Part shown: positions 28,124 through 36,333 of the stretch, piece after piece
Layout: the number at the start of each line of letters is the position of its first letter
How positions within the stretch are numbered: position 1 is the first letter of the stretch
Notes under the pieces: model-generated
Seen by the model: only the letters and a program-made list of their open reading frames with translations
Told to the model about the DNA's origin: nothing
The model's database searches: none
Assembly (NCBI RefSeq): GCF_027571385.1
Contig: NZ_CP085636.1
Span: 2,418,001 to 2,482,000, forward strand
DNA length: 64,000 nucleotides
Reading direction: 5' to 3'
From: Shewanella sp. MTB7
GTDB lineage: Bacteria > Pseudomonadota > Gammaproteobacteria > Enterobacterales > Shewanellaceae
Position numbers and translations under genes: made by a program

Positions 28124-28972
28124 ATGGTTCAAACTGAATTTAGAGAGTTGAGGGAGTTAGATAACTTAGCTAATAAAGGGATCGGGTCAGTGCTTGATAC
28201 AGCACAGACGTTGCAGATCGATGCGCATTTCCCCGTCATGACGGTCACGCTTAATCGTCCTAAGGTCGCCAATGCCATGAGCCTTAAGATGGTGGAAAAG
28301 TTGATGTCAGTGATGAAGCTCGTTGAGCTTGAGCAGTATCGAGTGCTAGTGCTTCAGGGAGGAGGGCATAACTTCTGTGCCGGCGGCGATATTAAAGATA
28401 TGCAAACTGCCGTAGGAGATGAAGTAGCATTGGTGCGTCTTAATCGTGCCTTTGGCTTAATGATTGAGACAGCAAATAAGTTACCCGCTGTGGTTATCTG
28501 TCTGCTGCAAGGGGCTGTGCTCGGTGGTGGATTTGGCTTGGCCTGTATCAGCGATGTGGCGATAGCCGATGGTTCAGCGACGTTCGCCTTGCCTGAAACC
28601 TCATTAGGGCTCATACCCGCCCAAATTGCGCCTTTTGTAGTGCAACGAGTGGGCTTAACTGCGGCTCGTCGACTGGCACTATTGGGCATCCGCATAAAAT
28701 CTGAGGAGGCACTGCGCTTAGGAGTTATTCACCAACTGGCCACTGATCATGATGATTTAGTTTTACAAGCTAAGAAGAGTGTGGACTTAGCCCTTAAATG
28801 CGCCCCAAAAGCCAATCGTACCACTAAGGCATTACTTCATGACGTTAGTGAACAACCCCTCGAACAATTACTCGATATTGCCGCAGTAGATTTTGCTTTT
28901 TCAGTTGCCAATGAGGGCAGTGAAGGGGCGGCAGCATTTATGCAAAAGCGCGCGGCTAAATGGATACGTTAA
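28124..28972 (+). CDS. atuE: Enoyl-CoA hydratase/isomerase family protein (isohexenylglutaconyl-CoA hydratase-like)
   Basis: Crotonase-fold enzyme predicted to hydrate the carboxylated enoyl-CoA product of the neighbouring carboxylase. The 282 residues include VTLNRPKVANAMSLKMVEKL, the oxyanion-hole segment NFCAGGDIKDMQ, LQGAVLGGGFGLACISDVAI, and FALPETSLGLIPAQIAPFV. A charged 35-residue extension precedes the crotonase core (LRELDNLANKGIGSVLDTAQ). An internal start at ATG 28239 would be too short at the N-terminus, so ATG 28124 is kept. The context between dehydrogenase and carboxylase alpha is that of the atu and liu clusters. Confidence 0.86.
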   Translation: MVQTEFRELRELDNLANKGIGSVLDTAQTLQIDAHFPVMTVTLNRPKVANAMSLKMVEKLMSVMKLVELEQYRVLVLQGGGHNFCAGGDIKDMQTAVGDEVALVRLNRAFGLMIETANKLPAVVICLLQGAVLGGGFGLACISDVAIADGSATFALPETSLGLIPAQIAPFVVQRVGLTAARRLALLGIRIKSEEALRLGVIHQLATDHDDLVLQAKKSVDLALKCAPKANRTTKALLHDVSEQPLEQLLDIAAVDFAFSVANEGSEGAAAFMQKRAAKWIR

Positions 28973-29011
28973 CGGCGTCAGTGATAAGCCCAATGGGATA
29001 TAGGTCATGTT

Positions 29012-31084
29012 ATGTTTAATAAAATCTTAGTCGCGAATAGAGGCGAAATAGCGGTGCGGATTATCGAGACGGCTAAAGCATTGGGTTATCGAACGCTTGC
29101 AGTATTTTCCGATGCAGATAGTCAAGCCCCACATGTGTTAATGGCCGATGAAGCCGTGTATATCGGTGCATCGAGTGTCAGTGACAGTTACCTCAATAGC
29201 GATAAATTACTCGCAGCCGCGAGAGCGAGTGGCGCAGATGCCGTCCATCCAGGTTATGGTTTTTTGTCTGAAAATGCGCAGTTTGCTCAATCTTGTCAGG
29301 ATGCCGGCCTAGTCTTTATCGGTCCTGGCAGTAGTGCTATTGCGTTGATGGGCAGTAAAGCTGAGTCAAAGCGCGCCATGATAGCGGCAGGAGTGCCTTG
29401 CATTCCAGGCTATGAAGGGGAAGCTCAAGATACCGATACGTTTATTGTCGAGGCAGATAACATAGGTTTTCCTTTGATGATTAAGGCATCTAATGGTGGT
29501 GGCGGTCGTGGTATGCAGTTGGTTAACCAGATGTCTGAACTTAGCGATGGGCTAAAGTCGGCGCGTTCTGAATCGTTGGCGGCATTTGGTAGCGAAGTAC
29601 TTATTCTGGAAAAAGCCCTGTTTGGCTGCCGTCATATCGAAATTCAAATCATAGCGGATACCCAGGGCAATACCGTGTACTTGGCCGAGCGTGATTGCTC
29701 GGTGCAGCGACGTCACCAAAAAGTGATTGAAGAGGCCCCTAGTCTGTCGGTATCGCCGCAGCTAAGGGAAAAGTTAGGGCAAACGGCAGTTTTAGCAGCT
29801 AAAGCTTGCCAATATGTTGGTGCTGGCACCGTGGAGTTTCTGCTGGAGCCTAGTGGTGAGTTTTACTTTTTAGAAATGAATACTCGCTTACAAGTTGAAC
29901 ATCCGGTGACCGAGTTAATCACAGGGCTTGATCTGGTGGCGCTACAGTTGAGTGTAGCCAATGGTGAGCCGCTGCCTTTTACTCAAGAGCAGGTAACTAT
30001 AAAAGGTCATGCTATCGAGGTCAGGCTTTATGCAGAAGATCCTGCTAACGGCTTCATGCCGCAATCGGGAGAGGTTTTGTTATGGCGCCCCGCCAATCTA
30101 GATGAGCAAACAGGCTTGCCGCTCGCGGGACTCCGTGTCGATTCAGGGATCAGTGAAGGGGGAACCGTCACTGCATTTTACGATCCTATGTTGGCGAAAT
30201 TTATCGCCTATGGCGATAACCGCGAGCAAGCAAGGCGGCGGTTATTGCGTTTAGTTCAGGAGTCTCATCTATTGGGATTACGGGATAACCGTGCTTTTTT
30301 AAGTCAATTGTTACAGCATAAAATCTTTATTCAAGGGGAAGCTTGTACTCATTTTGTGGCCGATGAGTTTATGGGCGATGTCAGTCTGACTGAGCAAGTT
30401 GTCACTGAAGAGGAGTTGATACTGGCAGCTGTGCTGATGAATGTTGGTCGTGACAAAAGCGATATAAAAAGAGTGAGTGAAGGACAAGATTTTAATTCCA
30501 GCTACTTGGGAGATAGGTTCGTCAAGTTCGCTATCGCAGAGCGGGAATATACCTTGTCAGTGGCTCGGCTGGATGTAAGGGGACAAGGTACAGGGTTATC
30601 ATCGGCTAAAACGGCTTATACCGTGACTAAGCGAGTGGATAGCGCGCGTGATGAGCAACTCAGTGAACCGTCAGAGAGTCTCACTGTGCTTGAGTTAACT
30701 CAATCCAATGTTAGGTATGAGTATCAAGGGGTGATTAAGCGCCGTTATTTCGTGTTCAGTCATCAAAAATCCTCACCGTCACTTTGGCTCACAAGTGACA
30801 TGGGCAATTTAGAGTTTATCGATCTCACGCTTTCAAGCAAGAGCCTACAAACCTATGGTAGCGATCGTGTGCTTGCGCCTATGGATGGCGTAGTGGTCGA
30901 GGTGAACGTTGCCGTTGGTGATGAGATTAAAACGGGGGATCTTGTCGGAGTTATCGAAGCGATGAAGATGGAGCATTCACTTAAAGCGAGTGTTGATGGG
31001 CGGGTGGAGTGTATCAATGTCAGTGCTGGCGATCAGGTCAAAGGACGACAATTAATAATACAGCTGGCGACCCACGAATCATAG
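29012..31084 (+). CDS. atuF: Acyl-CoA carboxylase alpha subunit (biotin carboxylase and carrier)
   Basis: ATP-dependent carboxylation of covalently bound biotin, paired with the beta subunit encoded 2 kb upstream. The 690-residue protein has a biotin-carboxylase domain (1-450; ILVANRGEIAVRI, GYGFLSENAQFAQ, KASNGGGGRGMQLV, ERDCSVQRRHQKVIEEAPS, FLEMNTRLQVEHPVTE) and a linker domain. A C-terminal biotinyl domain carries VIEAMKMEHSLKA, where the Lys of AMKM is biotinylated. Only one carboxylase alpha gene is present, so its partner is almost certainly the atuC-like product. MCC and GCC alpha subunits are similar; context decides the name here. Confidence 0.9.
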   Translation: MFNKILVANRGEIAVRIIETAKALGYRTLAVFSDADSQAPHVLMADEAVYIGASSVSDSYLNSDKLLAAARASGADAVHPGYGFLSENAQFAQSCQDAGLVFIGPGSSAIALMGSKAESKRAMIAAGVPCIPGYEGEAQDTDTFIVEADNIGFPLMIKASNGGGGRGMQLVNQMSELSDGLKSARSESLAAFGSEVLILEKALFGCRHIEIQIIADTQGNTVYLAERDCSVQRRHQKVIEEAPSLSVSPQLREKLGQTAVLAAKACQYVGAGTVEFLLEPSGEFYFLEMNTRLQVEHPVTELITGLDLVALQLSVANGEPLPFTQEQVTIKGHAIEVRLYAEDPANGFMPQSGEVLLWRPANLDEQTGLPLAGLRVDSGISEGGTVTAFYDPMLAKFIAYGDNREQARRRLLRLVQESHLLGLRDNRAFLSQLLQHKIFIQGEACTHFVADEFMGDVSLTEQVVTEEELILAAVLMNVGRDKSDIKRVSEGQDFNSSYLGDRFVKFAIAEREYTLSVARLDVRGQGTGLSSAKTAYTVTKRVDSARDEQLSEPSESLTVLELTQSNVRYEYQGVIKRRYFVFSHQKSSPSLWLTSDMGNLEFIDLTLSSKSLQTYGSDRVLAPMDGVVVEVNVAVGDEIKTGDLVGVIEAMKMEHSLKASVDGRVECINVSAGDQVKGRQLIIQLATHES

Positions 31085-31115
31085 AAGATCTGTAGACACA
31101 ATTTTGGAGTTAACT

Positions 31116-32081
31116 ATGTTACCGATACAATGGCAGGAACGCTTATCCATCCCAGTGGTAATGGCCCCTATGTTTCTCGTCTCCGGTCCAGAGCTTGTGA
31201 TCGCCGGATGTAAAAAAGGCGTTGTAGGTACATTTCCCGCCTTGAACCAACGCAGTAGTGAGGATTTTGAGCGTTGGTTACAGCAGATCACCGCTGCTCT
31301 GGCGGATTTTGAGCTGACAACGGGCAATAAACCCGCACCCTATGGGGTCAACTTGATTGTGCACGATTCTAATCCCAGGTTGAAAGCAGATTTAGCCCTG
31401 TGCGTTAAGTACAAGGTGCCTTTAGTTATTACAGCGCTCGGTGCGTTAAAGGATGTGGTGGATTGCGTACATGGGTACGGTGGTGTCGTCTTTCATGATG
31501 TAACCACTAAGCGTCATGCCCTGAAAGCGGCCCAAGTAGGTGTTGATGGTATTATTGCTGTGAGCGGCGGCGCTGGTGGTCATGCTGGGACAATTAATCC
31601 CTTCTCATTAGTGGAAGCTATTCGTCAGTTTTGGGACAAAACCTTACTATTAGGTGGCTGCATTAATCGTGGAGAGCAAGTGCGCGCCGCCGAGTTGATG
31701 GGGGCGGATCTAGCCTATGTTGGCACGCGTTTTATCAATACCCTTCAAAGTCGTGCTCCCCAAGATCATAAGCAGATGATTATCGATTCAGCCTCTACCG
31801 ATGTCATTCATACTCCAGCAGTGACGGGGGTGCACTCAAACTTTATGAAGCAGAGTTTAGCGATCGCGGGCTACGATATGCAGGCGTTGCTTGATCCAGG
31901 CAATGTGAATTTTGGTGCCAAGTTAACCCCCACAGGAAGTGATTCGTCGAAAGCCTGGCAAGATGTTTGGTCTGCGGGTCATGGTGTCGCCGGGATCCTT
32001 GATATTCCTGACTGTGGGGCATTGATTGATCAGATGATTGAGGAGTACACGGTTACGTTTAAACAAAAGAATTGCTATTAG
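31116..32081 (+). CDS. Nitronate monooxygenase / 2-nitropropane dioxygenase-like flavoprotein
   Basis: FMN-dependent TIM-barrel enzyme. The 321-residue protein shows IPVVMAPMFLVSGPELVIAG, AVSGGAGGHAGTINPFSLV (phosphate-binding region with the catalytic-type His), LLLGGCINRGEQVRAAELMG and YVGTRFINTLQS. Members oxidise alkyl nitronates, but many are found in fatty-acid or terpenoid degradation clusters with unknown role. The start is ATG 31116, seven bases after TTGGAG; TTG 31104 is the other option. It is the last gene of the atu-like operon, 31 bases after the carboxylase alpha stop. It is not part of the Pseudomonas atu set as I know it. Confidence 0.83.
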   Translation: MLPIQWQERLSIPVVMAPMFLVSGPELVIAGCKKGVVGTFPALNQRSSEDFERWLQQITAALADFELTTGNKPAPYGVNLIVHDSNPRLKADLALCVKYKVPLVITALGALKDVVDCVHGYGGVVFHDVTTKRHALKAAQVGVDGIIAVSGGAGGHAGTINPFSLVEAIRQFWDKTLLLGGCINRGEQVRAAELMGADLAYVGTRFINTLQSRAPQDHKQMIIDSASTDVIHTPAVTGVHSNFMKQSLAIAGYDMQALLDPGNVNFGAKLTPTGSDSSKAWQDVWSAGHGVAGILDIPDCGALIDQMIEEYTVTFKQKNCY

Positions 32082-32196
32082 TATCGGTGTTTAGCTTGGT
32101 GCGTATTTAATTACTTCAATGATTAACCTGCAGAGGGATCCGCTTTTCAGGCTCAATTCATAGTGAATCGTTAAGGTTAAATCTAATCGACACTTG

Positions 32197-32226
32197 TTTA
32201 CGTTTTGCTGTGTATGGTTTTATAAT
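32197..32226 (+). promoter_or_regulatory. Possible sigma-70 promoter of the S9 peptidase gene
   Basis: TATAAT at 32221-32226 is a consensus -10 box, with TTTACG (32197-32202) 18 bases upstream as a weak -35. It lies 75 bases before the peptidase start. Confidence 0.4.
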
Positions 32227-32300
32227 GCTGTGCTCATGCTTGACGAGAACAACAAAATAACAATAACAAGAAAATTAATAGATTGGAGTTACAATACACT

Positions 32301-34376
32301 ATGAAGAGACAGTTAAGTACTGTTAAACACGCCCTTGCTATATCCCTTGGCTTGTTTAGTTTCACTGCTAGCGCTAGCAATATCTTAACCGCTGAAGAGG
32401 TCGTAGGTCTGCAACAAGTAGCTCAGGCCCAAGTGAGCCCATCAGGCGACAGTGTCGCTTTTACTCGCAATGTACCCCGTGAGATTTACAAAGAGGAGAA
32501 TGGTCTACATTGGGCCGAACTCTACCTTGTTGATGATAAAGGGGTTGAACGTCCTTATGTCACAGGTTCAGTGACCGTTAATAACATTCAATGGTCTGCC
32601 GATGGCAGTATGATCTACTTCCTCGCTAAGATGGATGAAGACAAGTTTACCGCACTTTATCAGATCCCATTTAATGGTGGCGAAGCTCAAAAGACCATCG
32701 AGTTGAAACAAACTGATGTGGCAAGTTATGCTTTAAGTCAGGATGGCAAGCAGATCGCTATCATTGCCAAGCCAGCTAAAGATAAAAGTATAGAGGAGCT
32801 TGAAAAACTTGGCTTTATGGCTGAGATCTATGAAGAGAATCTAACCAATAAGCAACTGTTCGTTATTGATCTTGCAGTCAATGATAAGCCACTTACACCC
32901 GTAGCTTGGAATATAGAAGATTATGTGTCAGATGTGCAGTGGTCAGCTAATGGTGAGCAGCTTTTAGTTAAGACACAGCCAACTGCGCTGATTGATGATC
33001 AATATATGAAGTCTCAGTGGCATATCGTTAATGTCGCGAAGCAAGAAGTGGTTACTTCGTTTATCACCGAAGGCAAACTAGGGGATGCCGAGTTTTCCCA
33101 TGATGGTCAATATGTTGCTATTCTAGGTGCTGAAGATAAGCACGACCCCGCTGCGGGTCGTCTGTTCCTTGCGGAAACTAACACAGGTAAGATTAGCGAG
33201 TGGCTGCCAAATCACTTAGGTCACGTAAGTGATTTTGAGTGGAAAAATAGTGAAAATGAGCTCTATTTTATCACTAACATAGATACTGATTCGGTTGTTG
33301 GTTTAATCAAACCCGGTAGTAATAAGTATAAAAAAGTGGTTAAAGCGGGTCAGTTTATCGCTTCTCAATTGAGCATTTCAGACTCAGATAACACCCTTGC
33401 ACTGCGAGCTAATACCGATAAGCATCCGAATGAAGTGTATCTACTGCACGACAGTAATCATAAGGCTACACGGGTAAGTAACTCTAACCCTTGGCTTGAT
33501 GATAAGCGTTTCGCTAAGCAAGAGTCGATTTCGTTTAAAGCGAAAGACGGTGTCGAAATTGGTGGTGTGCTTATTTACCCGCTGGATTATAAGAAAGGTC
33601 AACGTTACCCGTTAATCATGTCGGTACACGGTGGTCCAGAGAGTCATGATAAAGATGGCTGGCTAACCAACTACTCACGTCCGGGTCAGCTTGGTGCTAC
33701 TCAAGGCTACGTTGTGTTTTATCCCAATTACCGTGGCAGTACAGGTAAGGGGGTTGATTACTCTAAACTTGGCCAAAATGATTATGCCGGTAAAGAGTTC
33801 GATGACTTAGTCGAATTTAAAGACCATTTAGTGGATATGGGCTTAGTCGATAGTAGCAAAGTGGGGATTACCGGTGGTTCATATGGCGGTTACGCTTCGG
33901 CTTGGGCTGCAACGAAACTGACGAAACACTTTGCCGCCAGTGTAATGTTTGTCGGTGTGACCAACCAGTTATCTAAGTTTGGTACTACCGATATCTCCAA
34001 TGAGATGCACCTGGTTCACGCTCGCTCTTACCCTTGGGATAAGTGGCAATGGTACTTGGAGCGCAGCCCTATTTACTGGGCTGGTCAGTCAGAGACACCA
34101 CTGCTGATTATGCACGGTAAAGATGACCCACGCGTTCACCCAGCTCAATCTATGGAGCTTTATCGCTACATGAAAGTGCAGGGTAAAGATGTGCGTCTAG
34201 TTTACTACCCAGGTGAAGGCCATGGTAACCGTAAGGCGGCGGCTCAGTATGACTATCACTTACGTCTGATGCGCTGGATGGATCATTACCTTAAGAGTGA
34301 CAATAAAGAGATGCCAGCACACGAGTTAGATCACAAAGCCAAGTTAGAGACGGTTAAAAAAGAGCAAGAGGATTAA
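32301..34376 (+). CDS. Secreted S9 prolyl-oligopeptidase family peptidase
   Basis: Serine peptidase of the acylaminoacyl-peptidase/dipeptidyl-peptidase type, probably periplasmic. The 691-residue protein has a signal peptide (MKRQLSTVKHALAISLGLFS, cleavage near TASA-SN). A WD40/TolB-like beta-propeller covers about residues 35-410, and a C-terminal alpha/beta hydrolase domain follows. The catalytic triad is visible: Ser527 in GGSYGGYAS, Asp in GKDDPRVHP (608/609), and His641 in GEGHGNRK. ATG 32301 is used, because it starts the signal peptide; an upstream TTG at 32283 would add six residues. It is a single gene with its own promoter and a terminator downstream. Confidence 0.92.
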   Translation: MKRQLSTVKHALAISLGLFSFTASASNILTAEEVVGLQQVAQAQVSPSGDSVAFTRNVPREIYKEENGLHWAELYLVDDKGVERPYVTGSVTVNNIQWSADGSMIYFLAKMDEDKFTALYQIPFNGGEAQKTIELKQTDVASYALSQDGKQIAIIAKPAKDKSIEELEKLGFMAEIYEENLTNKQLFVIDLAVNDKPLTPVAWNIEDYVSDVQWSANGEQLLVKTQPTALIDDQYMKSQWHIVNVAKQEVVTSFITEGKLGDAEFSHDGQYVAILGAEDKHDPAAGRLFLAETNTGKISEWLPNHLGHVSDFEWKNSENELYFITNIDTDSVVGLIKPGSNKYKKVVKAGQFIASQLSISDSDNTLALRANTDKHPNEVYLLHDSNHKATRVSNSNPWLDDKRFAKQESISFKAKDGVEIGGVLIYPLDYKKGQRYPLIMSVHGGPESHDKDGWLTNYSRPGQLGATQGYVVFYPNYRGSTGKGVDYSKLGQNDYAGKEFDDLVEFKDHLVDMGLVDSSKVGITGGSYGGYASAWAATKLTKHFAASVMFVGVTNQLSKFGTTDISNEMHLVHARSYPWDKWQWYLERSPIYWAGQSETPLLIMHGKDDPRVHPAQSMELYRYMKVQGKDVRLVYYPGEGHGNRKAAAQYDYHLRLMRWMDHYLKSDNKEMPAHELDHKAKLETVKKEQED

Positions 34377-34410
34377 TGTAACTGCCTCCTTTGTTTGGAC
34401 TGCTTAATTA

Positions 34411-34440
34411 AAAACGCCAACTCAGTGAGTTGGCGTTTTG
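34411..34440. terminator. Bidirectional terminator between S9 peptidase and xthA
   Basis: AACGCCAACTCA and TGAGTTGGCGTT form a 12-bp stem centred on position 34425. A-rich and T-rich flanks let it work on both strands for the two convergent genes. Confidence 0.85.
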
Positions 34441-34462
34441 TTATTAATAAAAGAGAAGGTGA

Positions 34463-35269
34463 TTATTTAAAACTGCTCCAGATCGGCGCGTGATCTGATG
34501 GCTTCTCTATGCCACGCAGTTCGTAATCCACATCAGATTCAACCAGACGTTCAACTAATGATTTGGTTGCCAATACCACGTCGATACGCAGGCCGCGGTT
34601 ATCATCGAAACCTTTACTGCGATAATCAAACCAAGAATAACGCTCGGTGCGCTCTGGGTGCAGTTCGCGGAATGTATCAACCAATCCCCAATCCATCAGG
34701 GTTTTAAGCCATTCACGCTCTTCAGGTTGGAAGCTACATTTGCCGGTTTTAAGCCAACGTTTAGCGTTGGGTTCACCAATACCAATATCAAGATCCACTG
34801 GTGAGATATTAATGTCGCCGATGATGGCGATATCTTCATCAGGAGTGTGGTTTTCATTGAGGTATATCATTAAATCTTGGTAGAATTTACGTTTAGCAGG
34901 GTACTTGGTCTCGTGGCTGATATTATCGCCCTGAGGAAAGTAACCGTTTAAGACGGTTAACGGACGGCCATTCTCTTGGGTGAATGTGCCCATGATCATG
35001 CGGCGCTGAGCATCGTCTTCATCGGTTGGAAAGCCTTTTTGAACTTTCACTGGTTCAAGCTTAGACATCATCGCCACACCATAGTGAGCTTTGCCACCGT
35101 GATAGTGAACTTTGTAACCCATGGCTTCAACGTCGGCGACGGGGAAAACCTCATCATGAGCTTTGGTTTCTTGTAGGCCAATGACATCTGGCTGGTGGGC
35201 ATCAATGAGCGCTTGCAATTGATGTAATCTAGCGCGAATACCGTTGATGTTAAATGAGACTATTTTCAT
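34463..35269 (-). CDS. xthA: Exodeoxyribonuclease III
   Basis: Mg-dependent AP endonuclease and 3'-5' exonuclease of base-excision repair. The 268-residue protein equals the E. coli length and contains the family blocks [34 protein letters not shown], the catalytic NGYFPQGDN and [13 protein letters not shown], and a C-terminal [10 protein letters not shown]. The start ATG 35269 has GGAG upstream. The yciI gene ends 17 bases before it on the same strand, suggesting a short operon yciI-xthA. Confidence 0.96.
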   Translation of the reverse strand: MKIVSFNINGIRARLHQLQALIDAHQPDVIGLQETKAHDEVFPVADVEAMGYKVHYHGGKAHYGVAMMSKLEPVKVQKGFPTDEDDAQRRMIMGTFTQENGRPLTVLNGYFPQGDNISHETKYPAKRKFYQDLMIYLNENHTPDEDIAIIGDINISPVDLDIGIGEPNAKRWLKTGKCSFQPEEREWLKTLMDWGLVDTFRELHPERTERYSWFDYRSKGFDDNRGLRIDVVLATKSLVERLVESDVDYELRGIEKPSDHAPIWSSFK

Positions 35270-35286
35270 GAATAGGAGCTCCAGTG

Positions 35287-35586
35287 TTATGGCAGAACAC
35301 GTTTAAAGGGTTTAACGATCACTTTCTCATAAACGCCTGCTGCGATATAAGGATCGACATCGGCCCAGGCTTTCGCTTCAATCAGAGACTCAAAATCGGC
35401 AACCACAAGTGAGCCTGTGAAACCCGCATCTCCCGGGTTTTCATTGTCAATGGCAGGGTGAGGCCCTGCGATTAATAAACGTCCATTATCGGCAAGTTGT
35501 TGCAGACGCTCTAGATGCTCTGGACGTGCGGCCAGACGTTTTTCTAGGCTATTGTCAACATCTTGGGAGGAGATCATATACCACAT
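35287..35586 (-). CDS. yciI: YciI family protein
   Basis: Small cytoplasmic protein with the ferredoxin-like YciI fold; function is unsettled and proposals are mostly structural. The 99 residues start [20 protein letters not shown] and contain [20 protein letters not shown], close to E. coli YciI (98). ATG 35586 follows AAGGAATTAACC and is preferred over ATG 35607. It is placed between yciB and xthA on the minus strand. Confidence 0.92.
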   Translation of the reverse strand: MWYMISSQDVDNSLEKRLAARPEHLERLQQLADNGRLLIAGPHPAIDNENPGDAGFTGSLVVADFESLIEAKAWADVDPYIAAGVYEKVIVKPFKRVLP

Positions 35587-35682
35587 GGTTAATTCCTTTT
35601 TATGCAACGAAATCTAGATTTTTAGTGTCAATCAATGGCCCTAGTTGGCTGGACCATTATGGACAAGTTCTGGTAAGTAGAT

Positions 35683-36231
35683 TTACTTGTTGAGTTCTTT
35701 TTTATGTTCTTCAGGCATATTTTTAAAGAGATAAATGACCGTGATCACGGTGTTAATCAAGGTGAGTGCGGTTAAGCCAAAGACTTTGAAGTTAACCCAG
35801 GTTTCCTGTGACAGGCTAAAGGCAACATAGATATTGATAAGACCACATGCAAGAAAGAAACTCACCCAATACCAAGTGACATGAGCCCATATTCTATCGG
35901 GAACAATGAGTTCTTTACCTAACATACTCTTAAGTATTGGTTTGTTGATGAGTTGGCTAACACCTAAAGCAATAGCGAATAGGGCATAAACCACGGTGAC
36001 TTTCCATTTGATAAAGCTGTCATCATGAAATACTAATGTAAGTGTGCCAAAAAAAGTCACCATCACAAACGTGATGAGGTGCATTTTTTCAATTTTCTTA
36101 TACAGAGCGTATATCACGATAAGCTGCAACGCGGTAGCAGTAATAAGGGCACCACTGGCTACATAGATATCAAACATTTTATAGACAGCAAAAAATATCA
36201 CTAAGGGGAGAAAATCGAGCAGTTGTTTCAT
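35683..36231 (-). CDS. yciB: Inner-membrane intracellular septation protein YciB
   Basis: Polytopic inner-membrane protein linked to cell-envelope and septation processes. The 182 residues form five to six hydrophobic helices and contain the family blocks [36 protein letters not shown] and [18 protein letters not shown]; length matches E. coli YciB (179). The ribosome-binding site is weak. In E. coli the gene lies close to ompW and trpA; here about 11 kb of receptor genes separates it from trpA. Confidence 0.94.
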   Translation of the reverse strand: MKQLLDFLPLVIFFAVYKMFDIYVASGALITATALQLIVIYALYKKIEKMHLITFVMVTFFGTLTLVFHDDSFIKWKVTVVYALFAIALGVSQLINKPILKSMLGKELIVPDRIWAHVTWYWVSFFLACGLINIYVAFSLSQETWVNFKVFGLTALTLINTVITVIYLFKNMPEEHKKELNK

Positions 36232-36278
36232 AAGTCTCTATCTAAATAAGATTTCAAAAAAGTGATTGTAGCATGCCA

Positions 36279-36315
36279 GTAAAGGCCGCAAAAGGGATTG
36301 CGTAGCAGCCTTTAC
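36279..36315 (-). terminator. Stem-loop downstream of the first TonB-dependent receptor
   Basis: GTAAAGGC (36279-36286) pairs with GCCTTTAC (36308-36315), with an inner CGCAA/TTGCG pair. No immediate T-run follows on the minus strand, so termination is only probable. Confidence 0.45.
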
Positions 36316-36333
36316 AGCCCTCACTCTAGCCCA

